Positions 24,653-37,000 of a stretch of 64,000 nucleotides of DNA are shown piece after piece. How positions within the stretch are numbered: position 1 is the first letter of the stretch; each line of letters opens with the position of its first letter. The position numbers were made by a program, and so were the translations under genes. The notes beneath the pieces were generated by a model. It worked only from the letters and a program-made list of their open reading frames with translations, made no database searches and was not told where the DNA came from. Source of the stretch: Podospora pseudocomata (Eukaryota > Ascomycota > Sordariomycetes > Sordariales > Podosporaceae); NCBI RefSeq assembly GCF_035222375.1, contig NW_026946363.1, positions 6,510,001-6,574,000 on the forward strand, in the 5' to 3' direction.

Positions 24653-25358
24653 ACTTTTTCACCTTGGGAGTTCACCTCTCGAGCATGTCAACTTAATGAC
24701 TTCACATGAGGTTCACATGACCGTCTGCTCTGGTTCAGAAGTTGCATTAGAATCCCCAATCAACACGCAAGCATGGTCAGCAATCAGGGAAGTCAAAAAT
24801 ACAGCAGACGGCGGCGGGCTAGAGGAAAGCTTTGATACCTCGTTTTTGGTGGTCTTGGGACACACGGTTCACGCATCTTTTGGGACTCTTCTATGTCATT
24901 TCAACCACAGGCATGGTGTTTTGGGATAGAAATAGCATGCATTTAGACAGGGTTTGGGCTTTTTGTTATGGTTGGATGTCTGGTTTTTCTTCCTGTTTTC
25001 TTTTCCATTCTCTTGTTTTTTTTTCTTTCTTTTTTTTGGAGGAGTTTCTTCGGTTTTTTCTCTGCTCTCTTGTCACATCACAGCATCGCCCCGGTTTCTC
25101 GTTATCTCCAACTTTTACTGCGGCTATTTTCTTTTCTGAACCCCATCACCACCTTTCTCCTTTTGCTTCACATTTCTCGTCGATACAGATTCGGTTCTAT
25201 TTTCATCAATTCTTTTTTTTCTACTTTTTCGCTTCTCCGTCTTCTTTTACTTCTGTCGGCTTGTCACCCTTGTCACTTAGCGCAGGCTCTAGTCTTGAAT
25301 TTGCCATTATTTCTGCTTGAAACCTTCCCGCTTCGAACCATTGAATCATGGTTGTGAT

Positions 25359-25393
<35 letters not shown>

Positions 25394-27127
25394 GTTTCCG
25401 TACTTTCCAGGCGACAACCACGAAGCTTGCCCTGGCCACAGGCTTATCAACTGATGGCTGGATGGAGACGGGAAATTTGTGGACACACAGCATAGCGAAG
25501 TTGAATGGCAGAGTGATTGGCGAATTTTGCGGTAATTGTTGCCGGTGAGGCTGTCGGGATGGGAGAAAATGGCAGGAAGGATGACTTACATTGCGGTGGC
25601 GAAGCGTGTGGTCCCGCGTGATTGAGACTCGCACCATCTACCAAAAGAAAAGGGGCGTTGTGGTGTCTGATCCCAACAGTGAGGCAAGAAGAGACAAAAG
25701 TGTTGAGGATGGGGCAAGGGGCTCAATCATTTTGTGACCGAGAAGCAACGGGATGACGACTGGGCGGTCGACGTCCGGGCCACCACCAGAAAATGAAGAA
25801 AGCTACGCCTTATATCTTTTGGCACAATTTATTTTCACCTCGGGCTTCGCCGTGGCACCATACCGGAAAGCGGTAGTTGGGCTGCTCACCAGTCGTGGTC
25901 CTTATGGACAGAAGAGGCTGAATGCGAGGGCTCTTTTCTTGCCGGATCAGGAAGGAGGGTACACACAGCGGCCACCGTGGGAGTTTCAGATCCGGCATGG
26001 GGAGGGTTGGTTTTCAGGCTTCCACGGGATGGGCCGGTTGCCTTACACAGACCGCTCTTTGGGATTGAAGGTTGACTGAACATGGGAAAAGGCTCTCTAG
26101 ACGCCGGCGGCAAGGCTTCCAACACGTTTCGGCTGTCCTTCTAAGGCGTCCATCGCAATCTTTCGGGAAAGGACCCTCGGGGATGGGCCATTGTTCAAGC
26201 GGAACCAAAAGGCAGCAAAGAGCTTGCCGGTCCGGCTTCTTCCCAGTCCGAATGATGATTCTCGAGTGTAAGTGGAAAGAATGCTTCACGTGGCACATCT
26301 GGGGCCATCTCCCGCGACCATGTGCGGCACCCCCGCAATACCATGAAAAAGGGCGCGCAATGTATGAGATCCGGCATCGGATGCCGGGCACAGGAATCAG
26401 AGATTACGGCTTTCGACATGAGGTGTGATGGTGATGGGTCGATCTTTGAGGCTCTTCAAGGCATTTGTGATTGGTCAATTCAAGGAGGTGGGATGTGACT
26501 GACTGCCCTCCAGCTCCAGCATCAGAATCTGTCAGAAAAAGGGGCTTGTGACGGGTGCTAGGGCAGCAAAACAGACACTCGAGACATGACGTTTTCCGCC
26601 CGCATGGTTGGCACAAACGGTTCGCGGCCTGGTTTCTCAGTCAGAAAAGAAGAGAAGTAATTGACGCGATCCCCCGTCAGTTTGGATGGCAAGGCTCTGT
26701 GAGGTGCGCGACCTGCTGCGGGTATCATTTCGAGCTGAGCAGCAGTATGGGGTGGGGGTCCTAGAACCCAGTCAGCCGGACCCCTAACAGAATCTGCGGC
26801 ATATGACTGCTTTACCTGTTAGTGTTAGAAAGTACCTTCCTTCAACCACCTCGGCTTATACCTTCTTGGACTAACGCGGGGGTGACCAACCAACATCTTA
26901 CCATACAGTAAGGCAACCTCCTGCCTCATATGTGGCTGTCATGATTCCACATTGCACCGCCCAAACTAGATCGACCAACACACAGGGTGGCCTGCGTATC
27001 ACCTGGCCTTGTGTCACCTCTACCACGAGCAGCCCGGATTGTCGGCCGGCCAATACACTCGCCCACCTGGAAACCACGGCTCCTCCCGGGTTACCTAAAG
27101 TGATCGAACGAGAGACAGGAAACAAAT
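24653..27127. other. Intergenic region with pyrimidine tracts and a GAT repeat
   Basis: Strongly T/C-rich from about 24960 to 25330, then a GAT trinucleotide run at about 25360-25394. The short ORF through it (poly-Asp) is not supported. The last hundred bases are the likely promoter and leader of the phosphatase gene. No other gene seen. Confidence 0.5.
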
Positions 27128-28675
27128 ATGGCCACCAATCTGACCTTACCCACCCCACCATTCATCCACGCCCCTGGGATTGAGAATCTTCGAGACGCCG
27201 GCGGTTACCCAGTCGAGAGCCAGAACGGCAAGGCTGTCCGCAGGGGAATCCTCTTCAGGGCCGCTGACCCAACGCACCTCGACGAAGAAGGGGTGGCTAT
27301 CCTCCAACGCTTGGGAATCACACATATTTTCGACCTCCGTTCTCTGGTTGAGCTGGCTAAGGGGAGGGAGCAGCCTAGGGAATGGGAGGGCGCCCGCAGG
27401 ATACCCACGCCTGTGTTCCTTGACAAGGACTACAGCCCTGAGGCTCTTGCGCTTCGGCTCCGAAACTACAGTGTCGGTACAGAGGTCAGTCAATATGTTA
27501 CGATGCTGCTCACTTCACTGCCAATGGAGGGCTTTTTCCCCCCCCCCTCTCCTTCCATTACCGGCGATCCAGGCACGAGCTGGGCAACCTTAGACGGTTA
27601 TGTAACGCAATTAAGGCTAGCTAACCGCCATGGCGGGCAACCAGGGGGCACAGGGTGGACATCTAGACGTGCAGCCATGCGAAGCCGTTGGAAGTCCTAC
27701 CCTGAGAGCGCCCTCAGCGTCACTTTATTCCCCGTCGCGCATGCTGTGTGGCACACCAGCAGCGATCTCGATGTGGTGTGCCACGCGAGCGGCTCTTCTG
27801 GAAAATCAGGGACTGACTAACATCTGAGTGGGCGCGCAGGGTTTTGTGAGGGCTTATGCCTCAATTTTGTCTGGGGCCATCAGCCCAGACAACGCTTACC
27901 GGCCCTTCCAGACTATTCTTGAACACCTTGCCTCAGACCCAAACCCTCCAACACCGATACTGATCCACTGCAGCGCCGGGAAAGACAGTAAGTCATCTTT
28001 ACATGTGGCACCAAGGCCCACACCCAACCACTTGGCCCTCTAAGAGGCTGTTTCATGGATGCCGCAGCAATGCCGTTGCCCGTCGTGCTGTTGATATTCA
28101 ACCCCCGCGGCTGATGACAAGCGCTTCTTTCCTCCTTGCGTTGGGGGCAGTTGCCCTCAGCCTTCGCACCTCACCCCGCCACCACATGTTTACTCTTTCA
28201 GTAGCCTTGCGTCCCCTCTTGTACCCACCTCGAACCCCTATTCACCTGAGCCTACCCGCCCGCATCCACTAACACCCTCCCAGGAACCGGCGTAATCGTC
28301 GCCCTCGTCCTTGCCCTCTGCGGCGTCTCCGACAACGTGATCGCCCACGAGTACTCCCTCACCGAATTGGGACTCGCCCGCCTCAAGGAGCCCATAGTGG
28401 AAAGACTCACCGCACCGGGGGCGCCCCACGAGGGCAACAGAGCCGCGGCCGAGGTTCAGATTGGAGCGCGGAAAGAGTACATGCTGGCCACCCTAAGGTA
28501 TATCAGACAGAAGTATGGAAGCGTGGAAGAGTACTTGCTCCAACATATGGGGCTGAGCCAGGAGACCCTGGACAAGATCAAGAAGAACCTGGTCGTCGAC
28601 CTGGCGGAGGGAGAGGAAACGGTGCCGTGGGAAGGGAATGATGAGTTGGTTTCTGCCCAGATTGCTCGTCTTTGA
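27128..28675 (+). CDS. Tyrosine/serine phosphatase of the Y_phosphatase3 (PF13350) type
   Basis: Exons 27128-27484, 27840-27987 and 28284-28675 give 298 residues. The N-terminus has the family signature (GIENLRDAGGYPV and RRGILFRAADPTHL). The catalytic P-loop HCSAGKDRTG is split by the second intron: exon 2 ends HCSAGKD plus one base, exon 3 supplies the arginine (CX5R), which confirms the junction. Introns are 355 and 296 bp, with GACTAAC and CACTAAC branch sites close to the acceptors. Cysteine-dependent phosphatases of this family act on phosphotyrosine, phosphoserine or phosphoinositides; the substrate here is unknown. It converges with the mS45-like gene 250 bp downstream. Confidence 0.9.
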
Positions 28676-28925
28676 GACGTTTCAATCCTGGATAGGCGCA
28701 AAGTTCTAGGTAGACAGTAGACGACAGATCAAGACAAGACAATAGACTGGATGGTGTTTTTTGTTGTGCACGGGGGTTGGATTCCTCAATCTGCATCTCT
28801 ATACTCTATAACATGATATCAGGATGCCTGTTGTTCCTTTTCCACCCCTGAAACTCAAAATAATGTACAAGTGGCTTGCTGTCTTGCTTGCTCTCTCTGT
28901 CTCTTACAGCTTCCAAAACAAAGAT

Positions 28926-30204
28926 TTAACCAACGCTAGTAGGAATCTTGTACAGACCCCTCTGCCGATCATTGAACGGGACACCATACCTCCAACCAAC
29001 GGCTCCCCTCGCCCGGCCCTTCTTGCCAACAGCCTCCGAGTTGATATCTTCAATCCGGAACTCGAACCTCTCGGTGTCGACCTTGCTCTTCATGGCGTCC
29101 CTCTTGGCCGCCACGTATTTTTCCTTTTCGGCAAAAACTCTCTCGCTCTCGCGGGTACTGGCCAAAAAGTCCTTCTCGGCCTGGGCCTGTGGCACGTCGT
29201 TGAGGATGTCCCTCTCCATCTTGACGAGCTCAGGGATGCGCATCTTGTGGTCGGGGGGCAGGATGTGGTCGCCAAAGGCCTTGGCGGCGTCCTTGCGGGT
29301 GAACTCGCGGGACTCGGAGACGGGGACGAAGAGCTGCTGCATGGTGAAGGAGTGGACGTGGACGTCGTTGATGGGCTCGAATGGTTGTTCATCGCCGGTG
29401 AGGTTGGAGCGGGGGAGCATTTTTTCTACGGCGAGGGCGTAGGGGATGGCCATGGGGGCGTTCTGACCAGTGTTAGTGGATGATTCATGGGTTGGGGGAA
29501 GCGGGGAGGTATGAGGGGGAGGGCATTGTTTTTTTTTTTTTTTCTCTTCAGGATTAACAAAAGTTTTTAACCACGGTTTTGTCTTCAAGACTAATCGAAT
29601 ATTTTTTTGTAGAATCATCATGGTGTAAAAAAAAAAAAAAACAATACTCTCCTCCCTCCTGGTCTGTTAACAGGAGAATAAAAGAACATACCTCTTTCTC
29701 CATCCTCTTCTCAATCTCCATCAGCCTGACCACGGCCGCCACTCTCCTCACGTCAACCTGGTACTGCGCCGACACAGCCTTGAGCGGCATCCCCTTGAGC
29801 ATCACCGCCTCCCAGATAATCTGTCTCGCCCTGCTCGACAGCACCGGCTCACTTCTGAACATCTTGTTGCTCGGAAACGGAACATCGTCGGCGCCCATCG
29901 ACTTGACCGAGCTCAAATACATGGGCCCATTGCCCACGTGCTTCTCGAACTGCTTGCCCGCGTGTTTGAGGAATTGCCTGAACTCGCGTTGGGGCTTGGT
30001 CATCTCACGGGGTTGCGATGTGGAAAAGCATCGTTGTGGGGCCGCCGCCGACTGTTGTTGGGGACGACATGGTGAGGGGGTTGACGACGAAGCGACCGCC
30101 GCTGGCCTGTGGACGGGGAGGAGAGAGGATGGGAGGGGGGCGTCGAGGTAGTTGAGCAGCAACTGCTGGGGAGGACAGTTGCTGTTTCGTATCCGAGGCG
30201 GCAT
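28926..30204 (-). CDS. Mitochondrial small-subunit ribosomal protein mS45-like (Bot1p family)
   Basis: Exons 30204-29692 and 29462-28926, 349 residues, phase-0 junction joining RMEKE to NAPMAIPYALAVEKM; the 229-bp intron contains a poly-T tract and a CACTAAC branch site. The N-terminus is rich in Arg, Ser and Ala with few acids, as in mitochondrial presequences. The core has VDVRRVAAVVRLMEIEK, then NDVHVHSFTMQQLFVPVSES and a C-terminal GWRYGVPFNDRQRG, which I associate with the fungal mS45/Bot1p (PF12298) family of 37S mitoribosome proteins. Assignment is from memory of the family; the mitochondrial role is inferred. Confidence 0.72.
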
Positions 30205-30640
30205 GGCGAAAGGAAGAAAAGGAAAAAAAAAAAAAAAAGTTGCGGTTGCGCCCGAGGTGGTGGGAGGCGGGAGGTGGTTTGAGCTCAAGATTGCAATTGC
30301 GATTTTTTCTCGGCTCTCGGAGCCCAGTGATGCGGGCCCACCTGGGCTCTCAGGAAGGGAGCTTGGGCCATCCGTCCCGACTAGCACTTACCGGGGTTAG
30401 GGTCGGAGCAGACCAACTTTCCGAGGTTGACCTCCTGAACGACTTGGTCCCGAAACGAATAATGACGCAAAAAAAAAAACTCTCAAGTTCTGATTTGTTA
30501 TATCTCCTGCGCTGTGGTATCATATTGGTATTATTCCCGCCACCTGTAAATATCCCATATTAGGCCAGTGCCCTGTTGATCCTTATGGTGTACGATGGTT
30601 GGCTTCGACACCCTCATTATCATTATAACCTCTTTGGAAC
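30205..30640. other. Spacer between the mS45-like gene and the SSK1-type gene
   Basis: Promoter and leader of the mS45-like gene (minus strand, with an A-rich tract at about 30222-30238) and the 3' flank of the response-regulator gene. No gene seen. Confidence 0.5.
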
Positions 30641-33392
30641 CTAACCCTTCGTAACCGCCTTCTCCTCCGACTTTTCCTTCTTTTTAGCCCACCTCTTGGC
30701 TGCCTCATTCTCCGAGTTGGCCGCTGAATTCTTCCACTTTCTCCAGCCGTCAAAGTCGATCAGACTGATCATACACCCCCACTCCTTCAGCTTGTTTTGA
30801 AGCCACACATAGCTGACGGGCTGGAATTGTTCAGTCAGCAATTCCAGGATCTTTCAAGGTTACCAAAGTCCGATTACTCACCTTTGTTAGGAAATCGTTG
30901 CAACCAGCCGCCAAAGCTTCGTGCCGATCACTCTGCAACGAACTGGCCGTCAAAGCCACGATAATCACAGGACTCTTGAACATGGCCCTATTAGGAAGGA
31001 CATCCTCCTCTGCATTTCCCTCTGCCTTTTCATTGGACTTCGTCGTTCCGTTCGTTTCGGGCTCCTTCTCCGAGGCTGTCGTGGCCTCCTCGGCTTTGGT
31101 TTTCTCATCGTTTCTATTGCCGGCGTTCTTTCTACTGACGGTCCCGGTGGGCATGGATGAGAAAGCACCGATCGAGTTGACCCTCTCCAAACGCCGAATC
31201 TCCCTCGTGGCCTCCAGGCCGCTCATGATGGGGAGCTGAATATCCATGAGCACAAGATGAAAGCCACCTTTTCTCCACTTGGTCACGGCCTCACGACCGT
31301 CCATAGCGGTCTGCCACCGCACCTTGAGCCGCTTCACAAACGCTTCGAGCAGCCGAAGATTGATAATGTTGTCTTCGACAATCAGAACGTTGATGGGTGG
31401 CACCCCGTCATTGAGCATGATTCCAGCCGGCAGAGAAGGCGTGTCGGTAGCCTTCTTCTTTTTCGGCCGGGCGACGGCCGAAATTCTGGGAGACGCTGCC
31501 CTGGGTGGTGGTGTGGCTGCTGGTGCTGGTGCTGGTGCTGGTGCTGGTGCTGGTGCTGGTGTTGGTGCTGATGCTGATGCTGATGCTGGTGCTGGTGCTG
31601 GTGCTGGTGCTGGAGGGACTGGAGTTGTTGCTGCGGGGGCAGGTGGCGTGGGCAGCGGGGGAGGAACTGGTGCCGTTGTGGTGGTGAGAGGGAGGGTTCC
31701 GCCACCCGATTGGTCTGAAGAAGCATTGGAATGAGTCCTAGTACGTGGAATTTTGGCATGTGGTAGCGTACCGTGGGGTGCGGCAGCAGCGATGGCGGCA
31801 GCGTGGCCGCCGGCGCCGATAACATTAAGAATTGTTGGCGACGAAGTGTGCTGTCTCCCTAGTCGTGGCCGGTCTGGCCTCTCTTTGTACGTCCTAGACC
31901 AAGTGCCTCCGGGAGAGGGAATGGGAGGCACCTGTCCCGTATTGACCACCGACATGGAATGCGCGTGTATGGTCCCGTTCGTGACTGGAGCGGCTACGGT
32001 AACTGGACCCTGCCCAACAGCTCCGGGGCCGAAGTAGTCTGTGCCGGATTCTGCCGGTCGGTTGTCGTCAAAGAAGGCGGATGTCAAATGCTGTGCGTGT
32101 GGGGGTCCTGTACGAGGGGAAGCTCTCGGCGTCCGACGTGGGGGGATCGGGACGTCAATGACGAGGGCCTCGTCAACTGACTGCCCACCAGGAAAGTACG
32201 CATCCAGAGTGCGTGCCATGTGTTCTTCAGGTCCCAAATTGCGTTCCTGCCGTTGGGGTTCCCGCGGGATGATCCTCAGAGCCAAATCGGGAGCATCGAA
32301 CTGGCGACCTAGTGAGTTGGCATACTTTCTCAAGATCATGTCTCGCACGTCGTCCACCAAATCGTCCTCGTTGATCGTCACCATGGTGGCTGACCCTCCC
32401 GGCCGCCTCACCCAGATCTTGCGCGTCACCATGGTTGCACCGAATGGCAACAATTGTTCGCTAGCGGCGGCGAGGTCGAGGTCATCGGCATGAGTTGTGC
32501 TTAGAAGTGTGCGTATGAGTGTGTTCTGGCGACTCGGCAGCGAGCTTTGTCGTCCCTGCGAGGGCGCTGACCTGACAGCGGGTCGTCGCTGCGCTTGCGA
32601 AGCCGAATTTGCCAACTCGCTTGTTTGTTGTGGTGTGGCTGTCGCCGGGTCAATCGGGTCGGAGGTGGTGGGTTTGGAGGTGGTGTAGTACGCCGAGGTA
32701 GGCCTGCTCTCGTCGTCGGCGGTGCTCTCGTTGATGCTGGAAAGCGCTGAGAGTCGACTGGCGGTCGAAATGCGTCGGTCGGTGTCGCTGACGTCGTGAG
32801 TGTGGTCGGTGTCGGCAAGAGAATCCAGGGTGGCGGCAGGGGTCAGCAGGATAGGCATTGCTTGGATGGTCCGTGGGGAGGAATCGTTAGTGGAATTCTT
32901 AGCCGTGTTCCCGCCTGTGAATCCACTGCCCGCGGCTCTTCTGGTTCTGGCGGCGCGCAGTGGAGAGGTCGCCGGAGAAGCCGCTGGAGAAGCAGCAGCG
33001 ACAGTGGTATCAACAACAGCACGAGCATCGCTGACGTCGGTGGATGTTTTTGTGTCTTCTTCTGTCTCTTGTTTTCCTGGTTCGCCGTGTCTCAGGAGCT
33101 GCTTGTCTCTCGCTTGTGTTTCCTCGATGCCGGCTGCTGGCACGGACACGCCGGTTTGTAGCCCGCTTCCCCCGTGGCTGCTGTCCTCGTGGCCGTGGTC
33201 AGCAGCCGCGGCGGCGGGGGAAGCGGGAGGCTGTTCAAAGCCCTTGGCCGTGCATTCCGACTCGGGGCGGCTCTCGCTCTTGTTGCTGCTGTTGCTCTTG
33301 TTGCTTTTGGTGCTCTGGTCCGAGACGAGCGATGGGACGCCCGAGTGTCGTCGTGGGAACTTGGCGCGTAGTTTGGCCCTGAGGTCCCCCAT
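30641..33392 (-). CDS. ssk1: SSK1/RRG-1-type response regulator of the HOG osmostress pathway
   Basis: Terminal receiver of the two-component phosphorelay that feeds the Hog1/OS-2 MAP-kinase cascade. Exons 33392-30882 and 30820-30641, 896 residues. The start MGDLRAKLRAKFPRR is chosen over an upstream in-frame extension because it has the family's N-terminus. A long disordered Ser/Pro/Ala region includes an Ala-Pro run (about 31510-31620). The receiver domain begins INVLIVEDNIINLRLLE; the phospho-acceptor is Asp717 in LVLMDIQLP, and the conserved lysine is Lys837, the last codon of exon 1. The 61-bp intron splits the switch motif FLTK/PVSYVWL. A long insertion between the acceptor and VIIVALTA is typical of SSK1. 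A basic tail closes the protein. Confidence 0.93.
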
Positions 33393-34043
33393 AGAGCCCA
33401 GAAACCGTGCCCGAGACACTGTCGTGCTGCGCCGAGTTGTCCTATGCCTCTGGTGGAGGTGCCGGTGCAGCAGCGGTGTGGTTCTGCCTCGTCGGGGCTT
33501 TTTGTTTGTGGTGTTTGGCACGATGCTCAGTCTGGCAGGGGAGACACGGGGGAAACATTTGGCAAGGGTAAGGTAATATGGTATTTGATGCTGCTCATGC
33601 TCGTGCTGCATGTTTCGCTCAACAAGAGAGAGAGCTCCGAGCTTGCTGGCCTGGGGTTGGACGCTGCGGGCACCACCACACGCGGGACAGGGGGTGGAGA
33701 GCACATGGGGGGTAGAGCTGCCAGTGCGTTCGCGGTTCAACTGTCAAATTCGATAACAGAAGGCTTGGCAGCGACCGATCCCCTCTGGAATTCCAGATCG
33801 ACTGCAGCCGAACTCCACGAAAACGTTGCCGCTAGCCAATCACAAACCCGACCGTTCAACCACCACGAGAAAGGGAATGCTACTGCATATTATTACGCTT
33901 GTTTTGGATACACACACAGTAACCCTCTGCCTGCTAGAGCCTGTGTGACCCCGATGAAACAGCTGATCACCATGCGCTGTTTTGGGAAACCTTCAGAGCC
34001 CAAGACAAAGGAGGATGAAGCCAACAGTTGAACAAAGACAACA
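33393..34043. promoter_or_regulatory. Divergent promoter region between ssk1 and the kinase-like gene
   Basis: About 650 bp separate two divergently oriented start codons, so both promoters and leaders must lie here. The ssk1 frame stays open upstream to about 33740, which looks accidental. No specific binding site assigned. Confidence 0.5.
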
Positions 34044-36066
34044 ATGTCCCTCAAAAATGAGGTGGCGACACAAGAGCACCTCGAGAGGCATGACATTGTT
34101 GACGTCTCCAATCGTTGGCCTATCTCGATCTGCGGTTCCAAAGTTTTCAACATGGCAATACCTGACAACCTTCGGTTTGCTCTCATCTGCCCGCCCCGCA
34201 AACTCGAGGCAGACAAGACAAAAGAAACGGCCCTCATCTTCGACAAATTTGTCTTCTACTTTGCTGACTATGACCGACGTCAAGGGATGTGGCTGGCGGT
34301 GGATCGCCCGGCCCGGCCTGACATCAAACCCTGGAACCAGGACTGGAATCCGGCCACTTACGAAGCGATGTGGAAGGAACTTGTTGACAAGTGGCTCGTG
34401 AACTGGACTGACGAACTCCCACCCACACCCGCACAAGACATTCTCTTGGTCGACTGGCAAGATTCGGTACCGTATGTCAATAACCTCGTCGACGAGCACA
34501 CAGTAGATCAATATAGGCGGTTGATAAAACGCGAGCTGGGGATCCGGCATTACTGCCTCTACCCAACACTGAGAGCGACGAATTTCTTGGATGAAAAGGC
34601 AAAGAGATACAAGACTTCGGAGCTGCTTGAACTCGAGAGGAAGGGCCCCAATCTCGACCTGGTCTCTTTCCGGGACAAGAACAAGCCAGAGAGCGAGAAG
34701 GCCTTTTTCAAATATGCTGCACTGCCTCGCGATGACTTCAACAACATGCTAGAGCATTTTGTGCTCCACAAGTTGTTCAGCTCACCATCAACCCGCCAAC
34801 TTTTTGACCTTTACAAGCACCCCGTGATGGATGACACAGGTAAGGTTGTTGTCGGGTTCCTCACCGAATACTGCTCAGGAAAACCGTTAAAGGATAACGT
34901 CAGCGGCATCTTCAAGCTCGCCCACCTCCAGCAGCTCATCCGTGCGGTTGGCTTTTTAAATCAAAATCTCCATGTTTGGCACAACCGGATCAGTTACGAA
35001 AACATCATAATCGATCCACAGAAGGATAAGCCCAAGATCACAGAGCTTGGATGCATAACGCCCTACAACAACAAGCTTCCCGCGGATGTCCTCCTCAAGG
35101 ACGTGTATGCTCTCGTCCGCGCAATTCATGCACATGTCGTCCGAACGCCAGAAGAGATTGAGCAGTTTGACCCCAAAATGATGAAGTCAGGGGACAGATG
35201 GGATGTTGACCCCAGGGTCAGGCTCGGTGACGATTTCGGGGCTTCGCACCCTGCTGAGGTGTGTTTTAATTTGTGAGTTTGCACTTTCAAGACACCGGCT
35301 GCAATTGATACTCACAACAAAATCAATGGCACACAGCCTCACACAACAGAGGAAAGGTTTACCTGATACCTGGCGGCCATCCCCACTGCGCGAAGCAGAG
35401 ATGCCTAACATCACGAGGGAGTTCGCTCCCCGACCCGGGGAACCACCAAAGCCCAACGACCTAGCTAGCTACTGGCTCCGCGACCCGGAAGATAAGGCTT
35501 TCCAACATGACCCCCTTCCCAAGTGGGTCCGCACACCGCACACGAAACTTGTTGAACTGCAGCTCGCCAACGGGGAGAGACCCGCCGAAGAGCTGCTCAA
35601 AGAGATTGAACCACCCCTCATACCACTAGCCAACACTGTAGAAATGATTCAGTTTGTCGGAAGGGTTCAACATAGTGTCAACCTCGGCACGCCCGTCAGC
35701 GAACGCGTTATTAAGAAAGTGGAGGAGATAGCGAACACGCCCGGGATTCGGGTACCGCCGTTGAACCTCCCCAGCCGGAAGAGACCCCGTAGGGAAAGTG
35801 ACGTTGGTAACGAAGAAAAACGGATCTCTTCTCGGCGGGAGAAACAAGCGCTGAATCAGCTCATGAAGGAGCTCAGGGAGGCTACAGATCTGGCACAGAA
35901 GGCCGGAGAGGAAGCGGAGGAGGCTGCGAAGGAGGCAAAGGAGGCGACCGACCAACTTACAGGGCTCAAAACGATGATTGAAGCTGCTAGGAAGGTTACG
36001 GCGACATCCTTGCATGTGACTGGGCCGTTGCCGAGGCCACAACCGGGTGTTGCGTGGCAGATATAG
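34044..36066 (+). CDS. Kinase-like protein with degenerate catalytic motifs and a C-terminal coiled coil
   Basis: Exons 34044-35272 and 35337-36066, 652 residues; a GTGAGT donor in phase 2 joins AEVCFN to LTQQRKGLP over a 64-bp intron. The first half resembles fungal proteins with a divergent kinase fold: a hinge-like VVVGFLTEYCSGKPL, then WHNRISYENIIIDP, and KPKITELGC where a kinase would have HRD...N and DFG. The catalytic Asp of HRD and the metal-binding Asp of DFG are both absent, so it is probably inactive. The second half is charged, with a basic KRPRRE patch and an Ala/Glu/Lys coiled coil near the end. Function unknown; kinase relation is inference from motif spacing. Confidence 0.75.
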
Positions 36067-37000
36067 TCGGGCTGAGCGAGGGTTCTTTTTGTACTAGAGG
36101 GCAATGTGTGGAAGCTATTTTTGGATGAGTTGTTGATATGAATTCTATGGGTGTAATCAATGGGCTTGAAGAAAAAAAACTCAAAAAAAAACTTGAAGCA
36201 CGTCTATGTGCCGGCAGTGAACACGTGTGAGGCAATTCAGGGGGTCAGGTGTGTCCTCGGCACGCCGCCAGTGGTACCTCATCCTCTATTCGCAATCTTG
36301 TCGAGGAATTCTCACCGAGTATTCCGTCTCTCAAACTACCTTATCCTAACAGCTTCATCACTCCCGATCAAGTGGTCTTGTTTCGTTCTTTCTTCAATTG
36401 TACCTCAAGAGGAAGAAGGGCGCTCGCTGTGTTTGCACCTGGCATTGCCGCCGGAACATTTTGCTGTCAACAATGGTTGAATTGGCCGTGGAGATACTTA
36501 GCTGTGGCCAACGTCGATGAGTGTAGATAAGGGTGCTGGAGCCAACCCTGTTTCGTCAAGTTTGAGGACCCGACATGGTTGGAAGGTTTTCAAAAAGTGT
36601 TGGGTAAAAGTTGGCGGGTTTGGGAATCCAAAAGCGCGATTGAAGACAGAATTGAAGACAGAATTAAAGACAGAATTAAAGTTGGCTTTCCAGACAGCAA
36701 TAAAGTGTCTCGCCATCAAGGTTTTTGAAATTAACCGAACTTGACACAGAAATTTGTCTTGAACACAGGGAATGAAACTGCTTCAACAATGCCCTGAAGA
36801 CAACTAGAATCTTGCAGACACTGGTTTTGCAATGCCAATATGACACTTTTTGCAAGTTTCCAGTACATGACTGACCTACACCGAGACAGCTGGAACCCAA
36901 AGTCGTCTCTGAAAACATGAAAAAGTTCAAATTATTGGTATCTAGTGGTATCATTTGTCCGAATCCTCACAACAAAACATCCAAACCCATGAAACACCCA
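36067..37000. other. Convergent intergenic region with a 12-bp tandem repeat
   Basis: Between two converging genes. It has A-rich stretches at about 36172-36192 and a 12-bp repeat ATTGAAGACAGA in 3.6 copies at 36639-36681. No gene supported. Confidence 0.5.
36639..36681. repeat. 12-bp tandem repeat, 3.6 copies
   Basis: Units ATTGAAGACAGA at 36639 and 36651, then a variant ATTAAAGACAGA at 36663 and a partial copy. Directly visible. Confidence 0.9.

Noticed and set aside
25348-25548. Short ORF with a poly-Asp run
   Set aside because: Made by a GAT microsatellite; no domain or splice partner.
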